Assembly (NCBI GenBank): GCA_021199825.1
Contig: JAJQHI010000044.1
Coordinates: forward strand, 1-12,662
DNA length: 12,662 nt
From: Bacillota bacterium
GTDB lineage: Bacteria > Bacillota > Clostridia > Oscillospirales > CAG-272
Reading direction: 5' to 3'
In this document: in pieces, positions 7,123 to 12,662 of the stretch
Layout: each line of letters starts with the position of its first letter
Position numbering within the stretch: position 1 is the first letter of the stretch
Program-made: the position numbers and the translations under genes
The notes under the pieces: generated by a model
Told to the model about the DNA's origin: nothing
Seen by the model: the letters and a program-made list of their open reading frames with translations, nothing else
Databases searched by the model: none

Positions 7123-7747
7123 CGAAAAAAAAGCGCGTGTCAAGGGTGAGCGGTTCGGCGGTCTTGGCATACGCTTCGGCAAAAAGACTGTTGTCGGTGA
7201 AAAGCTCGACTCAGGCGTAACCGTATCCGAAATTGTCAAATACGTGCTTTACGCCTTGGCGGGACTGCTATTTTTGGCGCTCGAAACCTCATTTTTCAGC
7301 AGAATCCGCGCCTTTGACAGCACCCCCGACATACTCATAATCGCCGCCGCCGCGGTTGGCTTTTACGAAAACGAAAGGGCGGGAGCGATATTCGGCGCCG
7401 CGGTCGGCTTTTTGTCCGGCATTATGGGCGGCGTCGGTATATCGATTTTGCCCATTGTATATATGCTTGTGGGCTATTTCTGCGGCGCTGTCACTGCCGA
7501 CTACTACAGCCGCTCGGTCCCGCTTTTCATAATGCTTGATTTGGTCTCGTGCGCCGTGAGACTGATAACCACCCTCATTGAGGTGGCGCTTTCGTGGTCT
7601 TCCTTTGACCTTATGACAGTATTCTCAGGCGTGCTTGTTCCTGAATTTTTGTCAACACTCGTAACCTCTCCCGTACCAGTACTGCTCCTATACCCGATAT
7701 GGCGCATATTCAGGGAGAGCGAAGCCGACACGTCCGTATCGGAATGA
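7103..7747 (+). CDS. mreD: MreD, integral membrane elongasome component
   Basis: A polytopic membrane protein of 214 residues at its longest start. Hydrophobic segments at about 45-65, 72-90, 94-112, 116-136, 140-165 and 187-205 give five or six membrane spans, as usual in MreD, which pairs with MreC and PBP2. The first 44 residues are an unusual hydrophilic, strongly basic leader (KK, RVKGER, RFGKKT). Typical MreD proteins are about 160-175 residues and begin almost directly with the first span, so this may be a real lineage-specific tail or a start chosen too far upstream. The ATG at 7103 lies within mreC and has only a weak GGTGAT upstream. The assignment rests on the membrane pattern and the position between mreC and PBP2, more than on motifs, since MreD is poorly conserved. 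Confidence 0.85.
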   Translation: MKQLRNSEKKARVKGERFGGLGIRFGKKTVVGEKLDSGVTVSEIVKYVLYALAGLLFLALETSFFSRIRAFDSTPDILIIAAAAVGFYENERAGAIFGAAVGFLSGIMGGVGISILPIVYMLVGYFCGAVTADYYSRSVPLFIMLDLVSCAVRLITTLIEVALSWSSFDLMTVFSGVLVPEFLSTLVTSPVPVLLLYPIWRIFRESEADTSVSE

Positions 7748-7769
7748 CTATATACATCAAACATCACAG

Positions 7770-7776
7770 AAGGAGG
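7770..7776 (+). promoter_or_regulatory. Strong Shine-Dalgarno of mrdA
   Basis: AAGGAGG lies 6 nt before the ATG at 7783. It is the best ribosome binding site in the operon and shows that PBP2 is translated independently of mreD. Confidence 0.8.
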
Positions 7777-7782
7777 ATATAG

Positions 7783-10017
7783 ATGGAATACAGACACACA
7801 GTCAGGCTTTATTCGCTGGCGGCGCTCTTTATAGTTATTGCCGTGATATTCGCGGCAAGACTTATAAATATCCAAATCGCCAATCAGGATTATTATGAAT
7901 ACGTATCAACAACGACTGTGACCCGCACCGTCACAATACAGGCTCAGCGCGGTGAAATTTACGATACAAACGGTACGCCCTTGGTTGTAAACAGCTATTC
8001 CTACAGCATACTTCTTGATAACGGTACGCTTGATACAACATCAAACGAGACCGAAAACGAAAACCTTCTCGAAATCTACGAAAAAATCGTCAATTCAGGC
8101 GCTGAATATACGCTCACGGAGATAGCCTTTCCCGGTACGGGCACATATCCCGAATATACGCTGAATGAGGAGTTTTTCGAGAGCACGTCCGATACATACA
8201 GATTCACGCGCCTTTTGTCAAACACGGGCATATCCGAGCTCGGCACGGTGATAGAATCAGACTCTCATTCCCATTACCTTTCGAGCTACGTTGAGGCGAT
8301 ATCCTCATCTGCCCTTCTCGATTGGCTTTACATTACTGATGACGGCGAGACGACCCTCGCCGTGTCCCTTGACGATATAATCGAGGAGCTTGCGTACAGA
8401 TACGGAATACTTGATTCCGACGGAAATCTCCTTTATGACAACGAAACCGCCGATTACTTATTGCGCCTGCGATATGACATGGAAGCCCACGATTTTTCAT
8501 CCCTCAACCCTTATACAATAGCTTCAGGGGGCGATATTGCCTTGGTGACGTACCTGTCTGAGGGCGGACTGCGCGGCTTTACCGTTTCTGTCGCTGCGGA
8601 AAGGGAATACTGCGAGCCGGGCGTAGCGTCGCATATTTTGGGACGCACGGGAAAAATTCAGTCTGCTGATGTTGAATATTATACCGAGCTGGGATACAGC
8701 CTTGACGCGATAGTGGGCGTTTCGGGAATAGAGCAGGTCTTTGAGGAATATCTTCACGGCGAGGACGGGAAGATGACAATAACAGAGGACGAATACGGCA
8801 ATATCATCAGTATGGAGGTGACGACAGAGCCTAAGGCGGGCTATGACGTATACCTAACCATAGATATTGAGCTGCAAAAGGTCGCGGAGCAGGCGATTGT
8901 GGACAACATAGATTATATTCACGCGTTGGCGGAGACTAAAGACGATGAGCTTGTCGGAGAGGACGCGGACGCGGGTGCGGTGACAGTTCTGAACATCAAA
9001 ACGGGCGCTGTTCTGGCGCTCGCGTCGTACCCGACATATGACCTTTCCACCTTCAGTGAAAACGCGTCGGAGCTTTACGCCGATGAGTCGGCGCCGCTCT
9101 ATAACCGCGCCCTGAACGGCACATACGCACCCGGTTCAACCTTCAAGCCCGCGGTTGCCGCGGCAGCGCTGACAGAGGGAATTGTTACCGTGGATACCCT
9201 GATAGACGATACGGGGATATATGAGTATTACGCTGACAGCGGATATACTCCGCGCTGCTGGCTCTATGTAAGCAGCGGTCACGGACACGGCGAGATAAAT
9301 ATCTCTGAGGCGATAAGGGTATCGTGCAACTACTTCTTTTATGAGCTCGGCCGCCTTCTGACAATTGATACCATGAACTATTACTGCAGGAATTTCGGAC
9401 TTGGTGAGTCGACGGGTATTGAGCTTTCCGAATCGACGGGAGTGCTTGCGGGACCGGAATATCGTGAGGAAAGCGGACTTGACGCGTGGGCGCCCGGAGA
9501 TACGCTCGCGGCGGCGATAGGACAGTCTGATAACCTTTTCACGCCGCTTCAGCTCTCGGTTTATATGGCGTCCCTCATTAACTGCGGAACGCGCTACAAT
9601 GCGCATATTCTTGACTGTGTGAAGGAATTTGGCACGGACAATATTGTATACGAAACGGAAACATACGTCATGAGCTCGATTGAAATATCCGAGGATGACG
9701 TGCAGATAATTCTCGACGCGATGCAGACGGTTGTCGAGTCGGGAACGACAGCGACGCTCTTTGACGGTTTTCCGATAAAGGTCGGAGGAAAAACGGGAAC
9801 GGCACAGGTCAGCTCCACAGGAAGCGACAACGCCGTGTTCGTCGGATTTGCGCCGTTTGATGACCCCGAAATTGTTGCGTCATGCATAATTGAGCACGGC
9901 TCAAAGGGCGCGTACGCGGGTCTTTCGGTGCGAAACGTCTTCGCCGAATACTTTGACCTTGATTACAGCGATGAAAGTGAGGACGGAACGGGCGATGACA
10001 TACTCGCAGAGGAATGA
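7783..10017 (+). CDS. mrdA: Penicillin-binding protein 2 (class B transpeptidase, MrdA/PbpA)
   Basis: A 744-residue D,D-transpeptidase that cross-links peptidoglycan during side-wall elongation, working with the RodA polymerase and MreC. One transmembrane anchor lies at about 8-30, then the pedestal entry motif RGEIYDTNG (56-64). The transpeptidase domain begins near 397 (GAVTVLNIKTGAVLALASYP). The three catalytic motifs are S452-T-F-K455, S514-C-N516 and K670-T-G672. Ser452 is about 120 residues later than in E. coli PBP2 (Ser330), because the region between residues 75 and 390 is enlarged. The C-terminus ends in an acidic tail (DESEDGTGDDILAEE). No PASTA repeats are seen, which argues against a division PBP or SpoVD. 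It follows mreD after 35 nt and overlaps nth by 23 nt. Beta-lactam sensitivity is expected from the family but cannot be judged. Confidence 0.95.
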   Translation: MEYRHTVRLYSLAALFIVIAVIFAARLINIQIANQDYYEYVSTTTVTRTVTIQAQRGEIYDTNGTPLVVNSYSYSILLDNGTLDTTSNETENENLLEIYEKIVNSGAEYTLTEIAFPGTGTYPEYTLNEEFFESTSDTYRFTRLLSNTGISELGTVIESDSHSHYLSSYVEAISSSALLDWLYITDDGETTLAVSLDDIIEELAYRYGILDSDGNLLYDNETADYLLRLRYDMEAHDFSSLNPYTIASGGDIALVTYLSEGGLRGFTVSVAAEREYCEPGVASHILGRTGKIQSADVEYYTELGYSLDAIVGVSGIEQVFEEYLHGEDGKMTITEDEYGNIISMEVTTEPKAGYDVYLTIDIELQKVAEQAIVDNIDYIHALAETKDDELVGEDADAGAVTVLNIKTGAVLALASYPTYDLSTFSENASELYADESAPLYNRALNGTYAPGSTFKPAVAAAALTEGIVTVDTLIDDTGIYEYYADSGYTPRCWLYVSSGHGHGEINISEAIRVSCNYFFYELGRLLTIDTMNYYCRNFGLGESTGIELSESTGVLAGPEYREESGLDAWAPGDTLAAAIGQSDNLFTPLQLSVYMASLINCGTRYNAHILDCVKEFGTDNIVYETETYVMSSIEISEDDVQIILDAMQTVVESGTTATLFDGFPIKVGGKTGTAQVSSTGSDNAVFVGFAPFDDPEIVASCIIEHGSKGAYAGLSVRNVFAEYFDLDYSDESEDGTGDDILAEE

Positions 10018-10666
10018 TGGCGCACAAAATACAATACTCGCGGCGCTCGATATTTTGGAAAAGCTCTACCCTGACGCCATATGCTCGCTTGATTACGGGG
10101 TCAACCCGTGGCGGCTTCTGATAATGGCTCGCCTGTCGGCACAATGCACGGACGAAAGGGTGAATATCGTCAGTGAGACGCTCTTTGTCCATTACCCGAC
10201 AGCGGAGGATATGGCAGAGGCTGATATAACGGCTCTTGAGGAGGACGTTCGCCCCTGCGGGCTTTATCACGTGAAGGCGCATGACATAAAATCAATATCA
10301 TATGACGTTGTACATAAATTCGGCGGTCGCGTTCCCGATACGATGGAGGATTTGCTTTCAATGTCGGGCGTGGGACGAAAAATCGCGAATTTGATTTTAG
10401 GCGATGTATACGGTAAGGGCGGCATTGTCACCGATACTCACTGCATACGCATATGCGGCAGGCTCGGTGCATATCCTGAGGATATGAAAAACCCAAAGCG
10501 CGCCGAGGATATCCTCTCGGCAATTGTGCCGACGGAAAAGCAGTCTGACTTTTGCCATAGGCTTGTGAATTTCGGCAGAGACGTGTGCCGGGCGAGAGCG
10601 CCCATGTGCGGCGTGTGCCCAATGTCCGATATATGTGCGCACGCAAAAAGGGAAGCGGGTGAATAA
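9995..10666 (+). CDS. nth: Endonuclease III, DNA glycosylase/AP lyase
   Basis: A 223-residue bifunctional base excision repair enzyme that removes oxidised pyrimidines and nicks abasic sites. The helix-hairpin-helix motif MSGVGRKIANLIL has the catalytic Lys129, and the GIVTDTHCIR stretch has the catalytic Asp147. A C-terminal 4Fe-4S loop is formed by Cys198-x6-Cys205-x2-Cys208-x5-Cys214, exactly the family spacing. LSAQCTDERVN (47-57) is also diagnostic. The frame is open further upstream inside mrdA, but homologues begin about 25 residues before the LYPDA motif, which fits ATG 9995; GAGG at 9979-9982 is a moderate SD. It is the last gene of the array, overlapping mrdA by 23 nt. No terminator is visible right after it, so transcripts probably run on into the DUF1292 gene. 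Confidence 0.95.
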   Translation: MTYSQRNDGAQNTILAALDILEKLYPDAICSLDYGVNPWRLLIMARLSAQCTDERVNIVSETLFVHYPTAEDMAEADITALEEDVRPCGLYHVKAHDIKSISYDVVHKFGGRVPDTMEDLLSMSGVGRKIANLILGDVYGKGGIVTDTHCIRICGRLGAYPEDMKNPKRAEDILSAIVPTEKQSDFCHRLVNFGRDVCRARAPMCGVCPMSDICAHAKREAGE

Positions 10667-10721
10667 TGCTGTTTCCGCGTCTCGTTACGAATAAATTTAC
10701 AACCGATGTGACAGAATTGTA

Positions 10722-10750
10722 TTGACAAAGCCGAAGAGATATAGTAAGAT
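10722..10750 (+). promoter_or_regulatory. Sigma-70-type promoter of the DUF1292 gene
   Basis: A perfect TTGACA (10722-10727), 17-bp spacer and TAAGAT (10745-10750) lie 36 bp before the ATG at 10786. The predicted start is near 10757, giving a leader of about 30 nt with AAAGGAG at 10773-10779 (6 nt spacing). Confidence 0.8.
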
Positions 10751-10785
10751 ACATGAGCACCAATGAAATTTGAAAGGAGCCGCAG

Positions 10786-11076
10786 ATGGCAGACGAAGAA
10801 TACAACGAAGGTGATTTTGTTACACTCACCGATGAGGACGGAAAAGAATCCGATTATGAGCTTATAGGAGAGACTGAGGTTGACGGGGAGACATATTATG
10901 CTCTCGTTCCCGTTGACAATGACGAGGAATATGTCATTCTCAAGCTTGAAGAGGATGAAAACGGTGAGGAAGTCCTCACAACAATAACGGACGACGATGA
11001 ATTTGACCATGTAGCCGAGATTTTCGATGAAATTCTCAATGAGGATATCGATTATGATGGTGAGGGCGACGAGTAA
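10786..11076 (+). CDS. DUF1292 family (YrzB-like) small acidic protein
   Basis: A 96-residue soluble protein with no signal peptide or membrane segment. The pattern of a DEDG turn, then YELIGETEVDGETYYALVPV, then EEYVILKLEEDENGEEVL matches the DUF1292 family found across Bacillota (B. subtilis YrzB). The function of the family is not established. Forty of 96 residues are Asp or Glu, with only two Lys and no Arg, so the protein is extremely acidic. It has its own consensus-like promoter and a good SD, and it ends in TAA TAA-like stops (TAATAA at 11074-11079). In Bacillota such genes often lie near the RNase-like YrrK/RuvX and AlaS genes, but here it follows nth. The family call is confident; the role is unknown. 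Confidence 0.85.
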   Translation: MADEEYNEGDFVTLTDEDGKESDYELIGETEVDGETYYALVPVDNDEEYVILKLEEDENGEEVLTTITDDDEFDHVAEIFDEILNEDIDYDGEGDE

Positions 11077-11091
11077 TAAGTCAAACCACAG

Positions 11092-11125
11092 CAGGGGAAA
11101 GCTTTTTTCAAAAAGCTTTCCCCTG
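11092..11125 (+). terminator. 16-bp perfect hairpin after the DUF1292 gene
   Basis: CAGGGGAAAGCTTTTT (11092-11107) and its exact complement (11110-11125) enclose a 2-nt loop, 16 nt after the stop codon. There is no run of T right after it (ACCTCTTTC follows). It may work as a terminator or mRNA 3' stabiliser, or be a copy of a dispersed palindrome: G4-rich arms with poly-T/poly-A centres recur in Oscillospiraceae intergenic regions, as I recall. The loop-proximal half is echoed at 11127-11144. Confidence 0.65.
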
Positions 11126-11195
11126 ACCTCTTTCAAAAACCTTTAAGAATGGCACATGCACTTGTTTTAGGTGGAGTATAATGATAAGATAATGT

Positions 11196-11240
11196 AAAAA
11201 CGGCATCGCGGATTTGCGTGACGCCGTTCTTTATTTCTTT
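11196..11240. terminator. Bidirectional terminator between DUF1292 gene and fic
   Basis: AACGGCATCGCG (11199-11210) pairs with CGTGACGCCGTT (11217-11228) with one A-C mismatch and one G-U pair, around a 6-nt loop. A T-rich run (TTCTTTATTTCTTT) follows on the plus strand and TTTTT (11196-11200 read in reverse) on the minus strand. It suits termination of the convergent fic transcript and backs up the 11092 hairpin for plus-strand transcripts. Confidence 0.65.
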
Positions 11241-11288
11241 GAATTACCGCTTATTCCCCTTCAGAAGAAGCTTTTTGCGGTATTATGA

Positions 11289-11322
11289 GTTCGAAATTGC
11301 ATTTCCGAACCCGTGTTTTTTT
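11289..11322 (+). terminator. Weak terminator-like hairpin 3' of fic
   Basis: GTTCGAAAT (11289-11297) pairs with ATTTCCGAAC (11301-11310) with one bulged C and a TGC loop, followed by CCGTG and seven T residues to 11322. The geometry is terminator-like on the plus strand, but no plus-strand gene ends just before it, so its role is unclear. The rest of the 11126-11370 spacer shows no gene. Confidence 0.3.
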
Positions 11323-11370
11323 AAAAACTGAGTATGGTCTGGTGCAGCGTCCCGATAACGCAAAATCCGC

Positions 11371-12513
11371 CTAAGTCCCGCGCCTCAGAACGGACAGATA
11401 TTCTTCATATGAGAACGTCCTCCCCCTTGAGTTGCCTGACGATTTGACTAAAATTCCCGCGTCCAAAAGCTTTGAAACAGCATTTGATACTGTATTGTAT
11501 GACAGCCCAAGCGCGGTAGAGGTCGAGCGAATCTCTATTATCGGATTTGACTCAAGATATTGAAAAACAGCCCCAACGCTTTTTGCTGAACGACCCATTT
11601 CCAATATTTTTTCCGTGTTTTTTATGTGCAGCGCGGTCAGCTCATCGATTGTTATCACTGAATCCTCTGCGCATTCTATGACAGCCGAGAGGAAAAAATT
11701 GATCCACTGCTCGTAGCTGCCGCTTGACCTTACCTCCGTCATTCTGTCATAATATTCAACGCGGTTGCGCTTTAAAAAGTACGAAATATAGAGCACAGGG
11801 GATGTGAGCAGACCCACATCCATCAAATATAGCGCAATCAAAAGCCTTCCGACGCGTCCGTTTCCGTCAAGAAAAGGGTGTATCGTTTCAAACTGATAAT
11901 GAATAAGCGCTGCGCGAATGAGCGGGTCAGTGTCATCCTGTGTGTTGATATACTTTTCAAGATCCGACATAGCCTCTTCCATGTCCTCTGGTGAGGGTGG
12001 AATGTATCTGGCATTATTGAGTGTGCTCCCCTGACCGCCTATCCAGTTCTGCGAATATCTGAACTCTCCCGGATTTTTCTCCTGCCCTCTCACATCCTGC
12101 ATTAAGACCGAATGAATCTCCTTTATAAGACGGCAGCTGAGCGGCAGAGTCTTCATTCTCTCAATTGCGTGTTCCGTTGCCCTGACGTAATTCACCACAT
12201 CAGCTGCATCCCTGTTTGCGTTTTCGTCAATTGTTGGGTCAAGCACATCCTCAAGTGTTGCTTGCGTGCCTTCAATTTGAGATGACATCAGCGCTTCCTT
12301 GCGAACGTACATCGATATAAAAAGCTTCATGCTTGGAATGTGCGTTGATATGCTTTCAAGTGATGAGATTCTTGAGTTTGCCGCAACGAGAAGTCTTATC
12401 GTCTCATCTGAAAGCACTATGGGCGGGTTTGGAGGCAGGGGAGATGGGACAAAGGAGCTGTATGCCATCTGACCTGACAGATTTGTCTTATAGTATCCTG
12501 CACGGTTTTTCAT
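11371..12513 (-). CDS. Fic-family AMPylase with N-terminal inhibitory motif and C-terminal winged helix
   Basis: A 380-residue cytosolic protein of the Fic family, which transfers AMP from ATP to a hydroxyl of target proteins. Order of parts: proline-rich N-terminus (SFVPSPLPPNPP, 20-31) and Fic_N region; inhibitory helix motif S77-SQI-E81-G82, matching (S/T)xxxE(G/N), in which the Glu blocks productive ATP binding; Fic core with the complete catalytic motif H212-PFLDGNGRVGR-223; beta-hairpin flap region YIPPSPEDM (170-178); and a winged helix DNA-binding-like domain at about 328-358 (STALGLSYNTVSNAVSKLLD). The architecture matches SoFic-like class II proteins that regulate themselves in cis. 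ATG 12513 has AAAGGG about 9 nt upstream; Met16 is a possible alternative start. It is transcribed alone, convergent with the DUF1292 gene, from a strong promoter. No antitoxin or phage gene is adjacent. The natural target is unknown; roles as a self-modifying regulator or in DNA gyrase/topoisomerase modification are possibilities only. Confidence 0.92.
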   Translation of the reverse strand: MKNRAGYYKTNLSGQMAYSSFVPSPLPPNPPIVLSDETIRLLVAANSRISSLESISTHIPSMKLFISMYVRKEALMSSQIEGTQATLEDVLDPTIDENANRDAADVVNYVRATEHAIERMKTLPLSCRLIKEIHSVLMQDVRGQEKNPGEFRYSQNWIGGQGSTLNNARYIPPSPEDMEEAMSDLEKYINTQDDTDPLIRAALIHYQFETIHPFLDGNGRVGRLLIALYLMDVGLLTSPVLYISYFLKRNRVEYYDRMTEVRSSGSYEQWINFFLSAVIECAEDSVITIDELTALHIKNTEKILEMGRSAKSVGAVFQYLESNPIIEIRSTSTALGLSYNTVSNAVSKLLDAGILVKSSGNSRGRTFSYEEYLSVLRRGT

Positions 12514-12565
12514 TTTGAATAACCCTTTTCTTCGATTCAGGCTTCATTTTTGAGATAACGCTTAT

Positions 12566-12594
12566 ATTATACCACCATTATTTCAAATTATCAA
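12566..12594 (-). promoter_or_regulatory. Strong sigma-70-type promoter of fic
   Basis: On the minus strand TTGATA (12589-12594) is followed after exactly 17 bp by TATAAT (12566-12571). Transcription would start near 12559, giving a leader of about 45 nt before the fic ATG. The surrounding stretch (12514-12662) is AT-rich and contains no gene that I can support. Confidence 0.8.
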
Positions 12595-12662
12595 GCGAAT
12601 ATGAAATAAAACCTCCGATGCTGCCCGTATTATTTTATTTTAACGCTCAAACTTGAAATAAC

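Noticed and set aside
9890..9994. Upstream 35-residue extension of nth inside mrdA
   Set aside because: Endonuclease III proteins start about where ATG 9995 falls; the extra residues come from mrdA sequence read in another frame.
10438..11136. 232-codon minus-strand open frame across nth and the DUF1292 gene
   Set aside because: It is antisense to two well-supported genes, has no homology that I recognise, and its hydrophobic composition comes from the complement of acidic codons.
12578..12661. TTATTTCAA / TTGAAATAA inverted repeat at the right end, as a possible insertion-element end
   Set aside because: Only 9 bp, in an AT-rich region, with no transposase or target duplication; chance is likely.
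1..12662. CRISPR arrays, tRNA or rRNA genes, and prophage or transposon genes
   Set aside because: I looked for regularly spaced repeats, cloverleaf-like segments and integrase or transposase motifs and saw none.

Overview
The window reads as ordinary chromosome from a Gram-positive-type anaerobe, most likely a member of Clostridia (perhaps an Oscillospirales-like gut lineage). The reasons are a rhodanese-less ThiI, a ZapA-like protein followed directly by a U32 protein, a mreBCD-pbp2 cluster of low-GC Gram-positive type, a DUF1292 protein, strong GGAGG-type ribosome binding sites, and moderate GC content with AT-rich intergenic regions. The taxonomic call is inference from gene content and order; no marker gene settles it.

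Layout. Positions 1-120 hold the 3' end of rsmI (+). A bidirectional terminator (204-247) separates it from the convergent thiI (302-1486, -). A divergent intergenic region (1487-1736) carries overlapping candidate promoters built on a palindromic -10 (1595-1604). From 1737 a tight collinear + strand array runs zapA, U32 hydroxylase/peptidase-family gene, dut, maf, mreB, mreC, mreD, mrdA (PBP2), nth, ending at 10666. All gaps are under 55 nt and several genes overlap, with no terminator seen inside, so it is probably one long operon. A separate consensus-like promoter (10722-10750) drives a small, very acidic DUF1292 gene (10786-11076), which ends in a 16-bp perfect hairpin (11092-11125). After a second, bidirectional terminator-like hairpin, a Fic-family AMPylase gene (11371-12513) runs on the minus strand from its own strong promoter (12566-12594).

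How the genes fit together. The operon core is the rod elongation machinery: MreB filaments, the MreC/MreD membrane scaffold and the class B transpeptidase PBP2. ZapA links the array to FtsZ-ring assembly. Dut and Maf cleanse the nucleotide pool, Nth repairs oxidised pyrimidines, and the U32 protein probably hydroxylates a tRNA or rRNA base. RsmI and ThiI also modify RNA. Fic is the only gene with an accessory flavour; it carries its own N-terminal inhibitory motif.

I did not find a convincing undescribed system. The items most worth a second look are a strong GC-rich hairpin between the Shine-Dalgarno and the ATG of mreB (with a possible alternative TTG start), the dyad-rich thiI/zapA divergent region, the hairpin plus imperfect second half-copy after the DUF1292 gene, and the stand-alone self-inhibited Fic protein.
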